From Beroe forskalii (Eukaryota; Ctenophora; Nuda; Beroida; Beroidae), in assembly GCA_011033025.1 (NCBI GenBank), contig WFMF01000005.1, positions 372,001 through 436,000 on the forward strand: 64,000 bases of DNA, given 5' to 3'. The position numbers and the translations under genes are program-made. Position 1 is the stretch's first letter. Each line of letters begins with the position of its first letter. The notes below the pieces were generated by a model that worked only from the letters and a program-made list of their open reading frames with translations, ran no database searches and was not told the DNA's origin. Positions 21,803 to 32,171 of the stretch are shown here, one piece after another.

Positions 21803-22397
21803 CTTGATTTGAGGGTATCCAGGCAAGTGGGCACGTATTTCTCGAAGAGGATGATGAGGTTAGCCTTCTCTGACTGCACTTCCCTGGTGTCAATCCAGGA
21901 AGTAACGAAGGGTTCACCCCAAGTCAGCGGGGTTGATGTACAGAATACCCCCTTGATACAGTAGCAGGGGTGGCTGCCTTCAGATGCCCGATCTCAAACA
22001 CCAGTCTCATGGCCGGGGTCAGGGGAACACGCTCATTCGACGCCAGAGTCAGGACTTTGTTGTCGTCCATGACAGTGTTCAGGGACTCAATCCACATGGG
22101 ATCAATGTCACCGTCCAGCACGATCCACTTAGGACCGTCATGTTGGATGTTACTCTGGTCCCTCATGATGCTGGAGAATAGACCGTCCTTCCCACTCCCT
22201 GGTCGACGGGGTTGATGTAACCGAACAGTTCCGTCATTCGTCACAGCTTTAGGGTTCAGATCAGCCCCAGACTGGCTTGCAGCGAGGTTCGAGTAGGTCC
22301 TAAAGAGCGTCTTACAGAGCTGAGTTTTACCGGTTCCAGCGTTACCGATGACGAAGACGGAATGCCTGACAGCCAGCAACTCTTCAAACTGGACAAC
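21803..22397 (-). CDS. DNAH9/11/17-like: Dynein exon 17 (upper): AAA2, with frame breaks
   Basis: The exon opens [20 protein letters not shown] followed by [10 protein letters not shown], the AAA2 P-loop, and later has [20 protein letters not shown] and [17 protein letters not shown], the AAA2 Walker B region. Near 22195-22245 about three extra bases throw roughly 15 codons out of frame and then restore it. Near 21940-21965 further single-base changes create stops before the [10 protein letters not shown] block resumes in another frame. Donor AAG-gtgacta. Either the copy is decaying or the consensus is faulty. Confidence 0.85.
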
Positions 22398-22896
22398 CTG
22401 ACGGGAAAAAGTTTTTATTGGAGATTGCTGATTCACAGTATCTTATTTAAGTGCCAGAATCTTATCAGCTGACAGATACCTTATCACATCAAACTTAATC
22501 TGCCGACTGCCTGTATAATTAATTCGTCGCAATAGCAAACAGATAGGTATCGAACTATTCATGCGACAGAAATGACGTAAACTCATCATAACTCTGACGC
22601 ATTAGATCTTTATCACATAAAATGGCAAATATACTGCCATTTAAGGCTTTAAATTTGAGGTGAAGTCAAATTAATGATCTCGCAGATCACAAAACTTCTT
22701 ATGTTTAACCCAGCGAAACAATTAACATTTATTGCCTCTGTCAAGGCAAGGCAAGTCACAAGACAATATCTGATTAAATTTTGTGGCATGTTATAACTGT
22801 GACATATTTCTGATACTCTGATATATTCAACGTTAACTCATAAATAAATCCCCAAGTATCAACATAAGAAATATAACCACAGTTTGCACTCCATAC
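22398..22896. other. Intron 16/17 (upper)
   Basis: AT-rich intron with no repeat or gene recognised. Confidence 0.5.
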
Positions 22897-23184
22897 CTTG
22901 AGAATGAACTGGTCCTCAGGCTGGAGCTTGAGATCCAGGGCAGCCCGTTTGATGGCAGCCTCATTCTCCAAATCCCTCTTCCTGGGAACATCCAGGGCCG
23001 GGAACAGATCTCCGATGAGACCCATGAAGACAGGCATGTCATCCGTGATAATCTTAGGGATGTTGAAATCCCTGAGGGCTCTCATGAGCACTTCAGTCTC
23101 GGGTCTGTCTCGGTCACCTCTCTTGAGGGCACCAGCCACCACAAGCACTGACTTGATGGCTCGGAGACCCCAATCGTAGTGATC
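22897..23184 (-). CDS. DNAH9/11/17-like: Dynein exon 16 (upper): AAA1-AAA2 link
   Basis: Ninety-six codons read [20 protein letters not shown], then [20 protein letters not shown] and [12 protein letters not shown], the highly conserved segment between AAA1 and AAA2. Acceptor tctcag, donor AAG-gtatgg. It is fully open. Confidence 0.95.
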
Positions 23185-23940
23185 CTGAGAAGGGGGTTAA
23201 AGTGTCAAGTACCTTCTCAAATACTTTCACATCAAATCTTATATCTTAGTGAGTTGTTGAGTTAACGCCAAGCTTTTAATGCCATTGGACATATATGAAT
23301 TGGAACTTAAATAACATTTTTAATGTCCTTGGCTATGATAACCAAACACATTAAAGTAACAGGGAACAAATTACTTAAACTGCTGTGCAACTCTACGACA
23401 TCCTTGACAGCATGAAGGTTCTTTTCACCAATTGATATTGGTTTTAAAGCATATAAACTGCTCGAACTTCATAAACAGGGAACTTTTAATAAAATTTGCA
23501 CTGTTTATCGCGTCGATATGACTTTTTTTCCAAGAATTTTGTCAAATTTGCAAGTCATAGGCATAAAATTATTATAGCTATTAAAATAGCTATATCGATA
23601 TTACCTTTCCGGTTTAATAACAGCTTGATCATATAAATATTTGCGATGATAGTGATAAAGTCAATGATCTATGACAATTGTCCGTGGACTATTATCTCCT
23701 ATGCTCGTCATTGATCTTACACCTACCACGGATCACTATACTTCAATAGAATGGTAGGTGAACAGATGCAGTGAATTCACGAGAGATTATCAAATTCATG
23801 ACTTGGTGTAACACAAGGCAATTACACTGCAGAAAATTTTACTGAGTTGTTATTCGGAGTGGTTTTGTAACAGCAAGAGAGATTCAAAAATATTACAAAT
23901 ACTGTTACAAATATTTCAAACCATACCCTGACTCTCTAAC
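23185..23940. other. Intron 15/16 (upper)
   Basis: AT-rich intron, nothing further recognised. Confidence 0.5.
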
Positions 23941-24080
23941 CTGTTTAGACAACAGCTCCTTACACAGGGTGTACAGAGTAATGAACTTCCTGGCCAAGGT
24001 CCTCGCGTCAATGAAACCTTCAGACATCAACATAATCTCGCAAATCATACCGAAGTCAGGAACCACCATAGCACATGGCC
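23941..24080 (-). CDS. DNAH9/11/17-like: Dynein exon 15 (upper): AAA1 C-terminal part
   Basis: The exon reads [20 protein letters not shown], then [20 protein letters not shown] and ELLSKQ, in phase on both sides. Acceptor ttcag, donor CAG-gttagag. Confidence 0.95.
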
Positions 24081-24238
24081 TGAAATGGGAATAGGATTCT
24101 AGGACAGAGTTCATGAGAAGAAAATAAATTTTCGGATGCCCAAGATACCCATGATTATTTTAAAACATGGTCATATTAAAACATGTAAATTAAATCATTG
24201 ACAACACTCTGGCAACAGAACAATGCTCTTATTTTTAC

Positions 24239-24464
24239 CTGAAGAGAGCCTTGAGATTCTCAGGCAGCTCAGTTCGTCCGGCGTAACCAGGGTTCATGGT
24301 GATGAAGATACCGACAGTGGGAATGAGACTGATCTCTTCGCCCTGGAAGATGAAGCGAGCCAACTTGTCTCTGATAGCATCCTGGATACTCTTCACTTGG
24401 ACAGCCACCACGGATAACACCTCAATGGAGATCCTGTTGAACTCATCGAAACAACCCCACGCTC
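24239..24464 (-). CDS. DNAH9/11/17-like: Dynein exon 14 (upper): AAA1 Walker B and sensor I
   Basis: The exon reads [20 protein letters not shown], containing the Walker B FDEFNR, then [20 protein letters not shown] with the sensor I Asn. It completes the ATP site begun by exon 13. Acceptor cctcag, donor CAG-gtaaaaat. Confidence 0.96.
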
Positions 24465-24794
24465 CTGAGGGTGTGTAGGGGTTAGGAGGGGGTATTGAAA
24501 AGGGGTGGTTTGTAAGATGGAAATTGGAAATGATAACATAGCAATTTATTTGGATGGGTGGATCTAACAGTAATACCTAATCAGCCCTTATTTAACAGGA
24601 TTTTTAAACACCAACCGACCACTATAATTTACCCAGCATCACTTTAGCCGGCCCTTTGAGCCACAATGAATTTGGCCCGTAATGTCCGCTTAAATCAGGG
24701 CCGATCAGGCATATGATATATGATCATGGATAGAAAATCCACAAAATACACATGCAATATTTCTAAAACGTTGAATCACTTCAAGACTACTGAC
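24465..24794. other. Intron 13/14 (upper)
   Basis: Intron with no repeat recognised. Similarity to the lower copy starts at 24774, close to the exon 13 donor, so this intron is not duplicated. Confidence 0.6.
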
Positions 24795-24988
24795 CTGCTT
24801 GGGAGAGACCCTTGTAGATGTTACCCACAGACTTGTAGTCCATCTGCTCAGAGCAGTTGAACACGTATACCATGATACCCAGAGCTCGACCCAGATCCTT
24901 CGTGGTCTCAGTTTTACCCGTTCCGGCTGGTCCAGCAGGGGCTCCGGACATCGTCAAGTGAAGGGATTGAGTCAGGGTGATGTAACAT
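24795..24988 (-). CDS. DNAH9/11/17-like: Dynein exon 13 (upper): AAA1 Walker A
   Basis: Same exon as 2004-2197 with [13 protein letters not shown]. Here the terminal phase joins exon 14 exactly (QAG-AWGCF), which confirms the exon model. Confidence 0.95.
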
Positions 24989-25224
24989 CTGGGGAAGGGA
25001 TTGTGTCAGGGTGATGTAACATCTGGGGAAGGGATTGAGTCATGGTGATGTAAGACGTTGGTGATGAGAGTGTTATGATATTAATCGCATGGGTTAAACC
25101 ATTCTTCCATTTTAGTTATTAAAATGCCGCTCTATCCGATGATCGTAATTCCAAAATTCACCAAATTGACCCACTCATTGAAATGATAAAAGTAAATGAT
25201 AAGATTAACAGGGTGATGTAGCAT

Positions 25225-25338
25225 CTGTCAGTGAGAGGGGTAATGACGAGACGAGGGGTGTTACCAAGGTACTCGTTCGAGTAGGTGAAGATAGCATCGC
25301 AAATATCCACGAAACACTTCGTCTGCTTCTCGTCCCAT
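25225..25338 (-). CDS. DNAH9/11/17-like: Dynein exon 12 (upper)
   Basis: Matches 2400-2513. After CTCACTGACAG the sequence continues atgctacatcaccctgttaatc. The first gt lies after CACCCT, so a canonical splice would add five codons (CYITL) already present at the start of exon 13. The border is therefore uncertain. Confidence 0.85.
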
Positions 25339-25806
25339 CTGAGGGTAGGGTGTCATTATACCTGTGTGTTGAAATTCAATTTCACAAAGTACAGGGTTGG
25401 TAATAAGTTGGTAATAATGTACTCTAGCATTTAAAGCGAGCGAGATACAACATTTTACACAGAAGTTCAAGCTAGTGGGGACCTAAGTCCCCAAGATTTT
25501 TTTTTCTAGGGGGGGGGGGGAAGGGCATTTAAAACTTAAAGCTTAAATTTTTATCAGCAAATTTTCATCGCTCAGAACCCCAAGTTTCGTGTAATCAATC
25601 TGAAGACAAGGAATTGTGATTTAACATGCTAACATGTTACACTCTGACCGTGCGATAACTGTGTACCTGTGCCTTAATCATGTCAAGCTTGAAATGCGTG
25701 GAAATTGACAGTGAAACCTTGCATTAGAAAAAATCCATTTAACTGCAATCTGCATCGTTTTATCACCGAATCATAATTTTAAAATGTGTTTAAAAAAATA
25801 AAAATT

Positions 25807-25922
25807 CTAGCGTACACTATCTATTCGTCTACAAATCTCTCCATATTTTAGTTAATCTGATGTAGATTTAATCTAGATTAACTAAAATATGGAGAGATTT
25901 GTAGACGAATGGATACGCTAGA
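25807..25922. repeat. Near-perfect hairpin, upper copy
   Basis: Same inverted repeat as 2938-3047, with slightly longer and better matched ends (CTAGCGTACACTATC against GGATACGCTAG). Confidence 0.7.
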
Positions 25923-26319
25923 ATTATTTAGCAACTGAATCGAGCTTTCCGCGAATCTGCGACTTATATCATTAAAACTTCCGGCTGTAACGCCTTATGA
26001 AAATCTTTCCCATCACTGAACAATGACCAACATGATCAATCAAACTCGCAGGCACAGTGAGTCTTATAATTTAGGGCGTCTTATAATTTAGGGCGTTTTC
26101 ACAATCCCTAAGTCCACCAGCTGGCATGATAGAGGTGACGAATAAGATCTATAGGCGTCCGGGGATAGAGCCTTATATCATAGTTCTGGGTGATGTGCCA
26201 GGAAATTAAAGCTGTTAATATTATTTGCGTGTAATTTGTGGGTGGCTCCGTTCGACAAAACACCATTAAACCAGGGAAAGGACACCAGGTGTGATCGTCA
26301 TGTTGCAATCAGCGAGGGC

Positions 26320-26450
26320 TTCCCGTATATATAAGACAGTGCTCAGACCTCCTAGGCACAGTCATTCTTAGTTTCTATACTCTCCTAGAACTAAGAATAA
26401 ACCCGGCTTAGCTTGCAGGATACTTGATTAGCACTTTGTTTCAACGAAGT
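26320..26450 (+). promoter_or_regulatory. TATA promoter candidate, or solo-LTR-like segment
   Basis: TATATAAGACAGTGCTCAGA is followed about 25-30 bp later by CAGTCATTCTTAG, a reasonable initiator, and it lies about 400 bp upstream of the small secreted protein ORF on the same strand. The AATAAA about 65 bp downstream of the TATA is the layout of a retroelement LTR, so a solo LTR is a real alternative. The lower copy (about 3450-3580) is the same except CGTACATATAAG. Confidence 0.4.
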
Positions 26451-26745
26451 TATTAAATCCGTTGCCCCAGCTTTAATCCAAAATTCCCTAACCCAACCTA
26501 GATAGTTCCCGGGATCCAACGAAGCCATTATGTCCGATTGTCTGGTTTAACATAGCCGGCAGCTTTAACCCTACATCAGTTCCCTGATACAAGCGAAATA
26601 GGTTCCTTGGCCCAACTGAAACTGAGAAATCACCTCCATGATAATATGCAAAATGCAAATCAGCATATTGCCATTTAAAATCAATTTCAATAAGCCAATT
26701 TAACGGTAATTTAATTCCCAATGTTTAGGATAACGCATAATCAGA

Positions 26746-27033
26746 ATGTTCCTGGCAATTGTCTCGACTGTACTCCTGGTATGTTCTACCTTCCACGGAA
26801 CTGACGCTATACGCCCCGGAGGCACCAAGAATGGCTTGCCCCTTGACTCGCAACAAGCAGTATGCAAGAAATGTCAGGAAAATTTCGATGAGTACATGGA
26901 AGTATTTGACCCAATTGGTAATGGTTGGTGTGACTTCGTTGCATGTGACCGTGCAGGGTACTTCGATGAGTCCTGCACGGAAAAGAGCTTCAGATGGTCT
27001 GCTGCAGAGTGCGATGTTCTTCTAGCTCAATAG
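26746..27033 (+). CDS. Small secreted cysteine-containing protein nested in dynein intron
   Basis: A 95-codon ORF on the strand opposite to dynein. Residues 1-21 (MFLAIVSTVLLVCSTFHGTD and Ala) form a typical signal peptide, so the product is probably secreted. The mature part has six cysteines (40, 43, 62, 67, 77 and 89) spaced C-x2-C-x18-C-x4-C-x9-C-x11-C, many acidic residues and an aromatic-rich middle, consistent with three disulfides. I do not recognise the family and assign no activity. The start is the first ATG after the TATA-like site and directly begins the signal peptide. The lower duplicate is frame-shifted. Splicing to other exons cannot be excluded. Confidence 0.6.
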   Translation: MFLAIVSTVLLVCSTFHGTDAIRPGGTKNGLPLDSQQAVCKKCQENFDEYMEVFDPIGNGWCDFVACDRAGYFDESCTEKSFRWSAAECDVLLAQ

Positions 27034-28171
27034 AAGGTACGGATGGAAAACGGAATAGATTACAGCAGGGAATTAGATACCAGAGTACAGATACGATCCA
27101 AGGACAGTGCAGACACAATCCACAACCTGGACGATGCCTCCACATGGCTGGATGAATCACTGGGATGGTTCAATTTCAAAACACTTATTATAAGTTAAAT
27201 AGACATTGATAAGATTGTAATATTTCAGTTTTAGACAAAGTTCAACCATTAGTTTGTATAATTGTGTTTATAATTTCTCCTTCAAGAGTTCAAAGTAAGC
27301 AACGCTGTCAATCAAAAATTCCATTAAAATTTTTCATTTTAATGAGCTAAGACTGGCAGTAGCTTGTGCAGCTCTAACACAGGAAATTTCGTTACACAGG
27401 GCCCAGTTAGTTGGCTGGGTAGGGGTTTATTGATCAATCAGTGTGGCTGGATTTGAGTAGGGGTTTATTGATCAATCAGAGTGGGGGCTGGATGGGAATA
27501 AGTGTTCATTGGCCAATCAGAGAGGAGCTTGATGTGAGGTATTACTGGGACCCATCAGCTCATTTCATGTTTCTAAACCGCATTTAAAGAGTTACTTCTT
27601 TTTAGATTCCCGTTTGGAATTTGACTCTAGGGCGGCACTGCACCATAGAAAGAGCAAAAGAGCGCAATTCTCCCTTAGCACTACGGACAATTATTCAACT
27701 GAAGAGCCCACGCGTGCTTAAAATAAATTTTGAAGGCATTACAGTCTATTTTTGAAGGTTTGAATACCCTGACGACAACCGATTAATACCGACCGTCTTG
27801 GGAGGTCTTTAACGATACACTAGTTAGGATATCGTAATAGCGTGATAGTTGCATCGTATTTGAAAGACCGACATTATTCAGCATTTTATTAAATGTTTTC
27901 AGCATTCGAGCAATTAATCTAATTCTTAGTTTTCCAGTTTGCAACGAAGTCGAATGTCTTATTTTAGATCAGCACTGTTTAGTGACTTTCAGTTCCTTCG
28001 ACGCGACGATTATCAATTCGTGGGAGTTACATATTCAATGAAATTACAAGACGTTACAACATACGGACTTAAGGTTATTCGACTAAAACCTTCTCTTAAG
28101 GGCCCCCTCTACTCCCCACTTCTATACACGACAATTCATCTCTTTAAACCATCATATCATGAGCCACTGAC
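27034..28171. other. Intron 11/12 (upper), 3' part
   Basis: Matches 4236-6347 apart from the 985-bp segment missing here. It contains the ATCAATCAGTG tandem units at about 27415-27530. No exon is seen. Confidence 0.55.
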
Positions 28172-28350
28172 CTATGTTTGAGCTGTGAGAGCCAAGCGAA
28201 CTCCTGAGCGTTCTCAGCCTTCATGCTGATCAACTTAGCGACCACGTCCCTGTTGTGCACGTCAATCGTACAGATGGTACAGATCTTCTGACGGTCGCCC
28301 TTAGTGAGCTCACCCACCAGCAGTTGGATGAGCGTGATCAGCTGGGCTAC
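28172..28350 (-). CDS. DNAH9/11/17-like: Dynein exon 11 (upper)
   Basis: A 179-bp copy of 6348-6526, open and with the same splice phases. The acceptor shows a small difference (ttcccttcaacag is kept). Confidence 0.9.
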
Positions 28351-28556
28351 CTGTTGAAGGGAACTTACATTATGTACTCCAAAACCTTTATCTGGATATA
28401 TGATAATTGGTATTCGGTCATTTGGCCTTACTGGACATTCGGCCTAACACTGGTAGGGAGAGAAATAAATTCATATTTGTGAGAGTTTTCAGCGTTAGGC
28501 CAAATGTCCAGTTAGGCAAATCATCAGATAGTCTTTATAATATCTAGAACTGTAAC

Positions 28557-28625
28557 CTGTTTCTTATTGTAGTCCTTCAGAGCGTTTTCGTAGCCCTCCT
28601 CCAGACGACCAAAGGCGATCTTAAC
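28557..28625 (-). CDS. DNAH9/11/17-like: Dynein exon 10 (upper)
   Basis: A 69-bp copy of 6887-6955. The acceptor is ccttag and the long pyrimidine expansion of the lower copy is absent. Confidence 0.88.
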
Positions 28626-29305
28626 CTAAGGAGGAGAGGGGTGTTAGAAGAGATTTAGAGGGAAGAGCAAACAGTAAGTGCGGAGTACACTGACAGATAG
28701 GGGATGTAAAGAGAGTCTAACTTCAGTCCGAACAGCTATGGTGTCAAATGATCAGATACACAAAGTGTGTTTCTCAACACAACCCCAGATTGAGAATTTG
28801 TTATCGCTGCTACTTCTATTGTGATAAACTGAACATGGATTTGGTAGTTGGTTGTTCTGTCGATCCCGTGATTCACAAAGCTATAACTCAGATAACTTCA
28901 TGTTTGTGTCAGTTCCAAAGAGTTTTGTGGAGACAATTAATGAGAGTGACCAGGAGTCATAACTTCTTAACTTGAGAGTCTTGAAGGTAGCAATTCTGAT
29001 ACGCATAACTTCATAACTCTTAGAACTACGAGGCAAATATGGCTCACTCAAAACTCAGATATTATTCAAGAGAGCGGGCCTTTTAAATTCGAACGGCGCA
29101 AGCTTCGCAAATCACAAAGCTTTTAAATGAACTGTTCAGACAGATATACGAATTTCTCTCTCAAGAGATAACCTATGGAGACCACTTCACCATTCTTCAG
29201 TACAGTACCTTCAGTTCCGACGACGATAATCACATGATTTTCGAGCTTGACAGCAATTTTCTGTAACAGTTATCTCGTTTAAATTTCATTCTCTTGAACA
29301 CTTAC
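28626..29305. other. Intron 9/10 (upper)
   Basis: Diverged copy of 6956-7682 with several small indels. No other feature recognised. Confidence 0.5.
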
Positions 29306-29563
29306 CTCAGTACTCCACCAGATCTGGTTGCCAGCCAGAGCCACTTGGGCCGCATGATCAAACAGCCACAAGTCCCTGGCCTTTTCTTCGTAGGTCACCA
29401 CACCATCGGACACGTTGGTGTTGATGGTCGTCTGACTCTCCTCCATGATCTTGTTAAGCCAGGTCTCCACCGGTCCGGTGCACCAGACAGGTTGCTTGAA
29501 CTCAACGTACTCGTTATCACCGGAGTACATGCCAACCGCTTCCTTAGTCTCTTCTTCTCCTTC
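29306..29563 (-). CDS. DNAH9/11/17-like: Dynein exon 9 (upper)
   Basis: A 258-bp copy of 7683-7940, open throughout. The acceptor reads ccctgttag rather than cccag. Confidence 0.9.
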
Positions 29564-29696
29564 CTAACAGGGGAATGAGAGTTGGTCGCACGAAAACCAG
29601 TAAAAATCATAATTTTGTACGTATTAAAATATTACGAAAATAACGATCATCAACCAAAAAAAGGATCAAATCTCACATCCTTGCTTGTGCCATTAC

Positions 29697-29885
29697 CTTC
29701 TTGAACTCGAGTCTGTGGAGGTTATCGAACAGTTTGGAGAGATGTCTGGCGACGAGGAGGGGCTGGTTACCCTTGGACAGGATGTCCAGCAGATCAGCAG
29801 ACGAGATGAAGTAGAACCGGGGGAAGGCGAGACGTTTCGTTTCCAGGTACTCAGCCAGAGCCTTCTCACAGAGTGCTAGTCGGTC
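29697..29885 (-). CDS. DNAH9/11/17-like: Dynein exon 8 (upper)
   Basis: A 189-bp copy of 8088-8276 with the same coding frame and donor. The acceptor is ttccag. Confidence 0.92.
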
Positions 29886-30042
29886 CTGGAAGAGGGTAGG
29901 AGGGTTTAGTTGGAAATTTAAACAGCCGGGGTTATCGTAAAGTGCACTATTTAGAGTGGCTAAATTACTAAATGGTGCACTTCGCTATTTTTATCTAAAC
30001 CGTTACATGACAGATGATACTCAACAAAATCCCAGTTCATAC

Positions 30043-30226
30043 CTGAATGTCCTCGAGCAGAGCAAAGAGCCCTTGTTTGTTGGTAGCCTCGATGACATTG
30101 GGGGTCACTGCATCCTCCATGAGGCCTTAAAGTGCTGTCAATACGTCAAACCTCTTGGAGTCATCCGGCAGCTGTTTCCTGATATCCTCCGAGCCAAAAA
30201 GGGAAAATGGACCCCCAGATGAGACG
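30043..30226 (-). pseudogene. DNAH9/11/17-like: Dynein exon 7 (upper), truncated and frame-broken
   Basis: Matches the 3' part of 8433-8744, but homology stops at about 30226, where a dynactin-like exon begins. Against the lower copy there is a three-base loss near 30106 and single-base losses near 30125, 30131 and 30145, with more changes in A and G runs near 30195-30215. The first 120 or so bases of the exon are missing. It cannot work as it stands. Confidence 0.8.
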
Positions 30227-30227
30227 A

Positions 30228-30408
30228 CTTGGCCTCAGCAGATGGATATTTTCTAAACAATGTGGGCAATAATATGAGTCTACTTCATGTGAAACACATT
30301 TGGGGCATCTAAGTGTTACACATACGCAAAAGAATAAGTATATGAGTGGCATTGATTTTCCACAGGCACATGAATAGTTGACTTCACAGCTACACATGTC
30401 TATGCAAC
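30228..30408 (-). pseudogene. DCTN4: Dynactin subunit 4 (p62)-like exon, partial
   Basis: The minus strand reads [20 protein letters not shown], then [20 protein letters not shown] and EN. This matches the zinc-binding N-terminal region of dynactin p62, where the block [15 protein letters not shown] is nearly invariant. The family continues P-S-A-E-A-K; here those codons are present after a one-base loss that shifts the frame near 30246. The acceptor is tttcag at 30409, and the sequence GAGGCCAAG ends exactly where dynein homology starts. Dynactin p62 sits at the pointed end of the Arp1 filament in the cytoplasmic dynein adaptor. No other exon of this gene was found. Confidence 0.75.
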
Positions 30409-30551
30409 CTGAAAGGGGACAGAATTAATAAAAAATAAAGCCACAATTGTTCACTTCAAAGGAAGCCAATAAAGATTTCAGATTAGTTAAATCTTGAATG
30501 GATAGTATAGAGGCCATCCATAAAGGATGTCTGCAAAATTTCCGCTATTTC

Positions 30552-30912
30552 AGACCCAAAATTGTGGAATAGCCTTCCCTTAGAATTAAAAAGTTGTTCA
30601 TCAATTGACATTTTTAAATCTGCTCTGAAAACTTATTTATTTAAACAAGCTTTTAATATTACATAACTTACATGCTTTAATTTTCTGTATATTTGGACCA
30701 TCAGACAGTGCTTATTTATTTTAAGTTGAATTTAAGCATAAGCTCAGCTTAGGCTTTATTTATTCTGATTAACTTATTTCATCTGTTTACTTTGTGTTTG
30801 GGTGCACTGTCATAGAAGTTTTTGTTTCTAATGTTTTCGTGGCACAGCTGTGCAATTAATTAAGTTGATGTGCCACTATAATTAATAAGTTTAAATTATT
30901 ATTATTATTATT
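30552..30912 (+). mobile_element. 3' end of a non-LTR retrotransposon (LINE)
   Basis: The plus strand at 30552-30666 reads PKLWNSLPLELKSCSSIDIF and KSALKTYLFKQAF before a stop. LWNSLP...SFKS.LKTYLF is the usual C-terminus of reverse transcriptases in the CR1/L2/Jockey group. A non-coding tail follows, ending in (ATT)n at about 30896-30911, as such elements often do. The 5' part is absent, consistent with 5' truncation on insertion. Confidence 0.75.
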
Positions 30913-31117
30913 TCTGGTGAATTGCTATGTAGGCTTAGGAATCTGGTGAAATACCTGTCAAATTGATAACTATTTTCATAAACTGTGGACATCACATTTG
31001 GCCAAACACCCCCTATGTCCGCAAACATCCCCATTTGCCAGACTCCCACCTCTTTGCAGATGTCCCTTATGTATGGCCACTTAGATAATCAATGCCAGGA
31101 AATAACTTATCGTTTTA

Positions 31118-32171
31118 TGTCCGTATTACCCAACATTCAAGGTCGTCTTTAAACAAAATTTAAAGCCGAGGTGGGCTTTAAATGAATTTAAAGACGAGTT
31201 CGTATTCCCCAACAACAAGATAAAGGTGACCTTTAAATTTAAAGGTGACCTTTAAAGGTGACCTTTTAAACGGTATTAGCCAACAAATTTAAAGACGAGG
31301 TCAGCTTTAAATTCGGTAAAGTCACCTTTAAATCGTAAAATTTAAAGCTGACCTTGAGCTACTTTAAATTTAAAGGTCACCTTTAAATCCTCTTTTACGT
31401 TGTAATTTGCCTTATGTTTGCAGAATACCTATTGAATATTGATAGATCCCTGCAGTTTCTGGTGCTTACCCATTGAAGAAAAATGCACATGAATTAGGGG
31501 AAATTATTTTGAATTCTCGAATGAAATTTAAATTTTAACAATTATTAAAGAATTGGCGGCTGCTGGTGTGCCGACTTCCCTCAGAAGAAAACCTCCAGTA
31601 TTCCAAGAGTCCGAGTAATTTGGCTTGACTGTAAACATATCGGCATAAACTATGTCTAGTAACACCAACAAATGAAATGGTATATCGGAATTCTGATATC
31701 AGCTACTAAAATTCGATAGTTAGATTTTACAGCTTCGCCGAGAGCTTGATTCGTTTGATTCTTTCAGACTTGCCTCGTATCGTATTTACAATACTGTGGC
31801 ATGCGAAGCTGAAGTCTGGATGGTTTCATTATTTATCACCATGATTTCAGTCGCCTATCCGATACTCCGTAAACTGATACTCATGCATAGGAAGTAAATT
31901 CCCCATGAACTCAGAAGTGTGGGTGAAGAGAGGTCATAAAACCGGTCAAACCGGTTTTTTGATCATTTAAAGACGACCTTCGTTGGGGAATACCAAATAA
32001 GAGTCGATTTAAAGGTGACCTTTACGTAAAATTTTGGTGGACTTTAAATTTAAAGTCGACCTTAAATTTGTTGGGTAATACCTCAAATTTTTAAATTCCC
32101 AATTTTTTAAAGGTCGCCTTTAAATTTAAAGACGAGCTCGTCGTTAAAGGTCATGTTGGGTAATACGGACA
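31118..32171. mobile_element. 1,054-bp TTA-flanked element, PIF/Harbinger-like
   Basis: Perfect inverted ends TGTCCGTATTACCCAACAT are flanked by TTA (31115-31117 and 32172-32174). A 3-bp TTA duplication is typical of PIF/Harbinger. Both subterminal regions are dense in AAAGGTGACCTTTAAATTTA-type palindromic repeats, separated by unique sequence (31390-31970). There is no transposase or Myb-like ORF, so it is non-autonomous. Confidence 0.8.

Larger units (their letters stand above)
25339..26745. other. Intron 11/12 (upper), 5' flank of the nested gene
   Basis: Duplicate of 2514-3943. Contains the same poly-T/poly-G patch (about 25497-25522), the hairpin, the TCTTATAATTTAGGGCG pair and the promoter-like region listed separately. 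Confidence 0.6.
21803..30226 (-). other. DNAH9/11/17-like: Upper dynein heavy chain exon set (exons 7-17, partial gene)
   Basis: Eleven minus-strand exons run from a truncated exon 7 through the linker end, the full AAA1 module and most of AAA2. Exons 8-13 match the lower set in length and nearly in sequence; exons 14-17 occur only here. All joins from 13 to 17 are in phase. The set begins abruptly in mid-exon at about 30226 beside a dynactin-like exon. It complements the lower set exactly as two overlapping contigs of one gene would. Confidence 0.8.
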
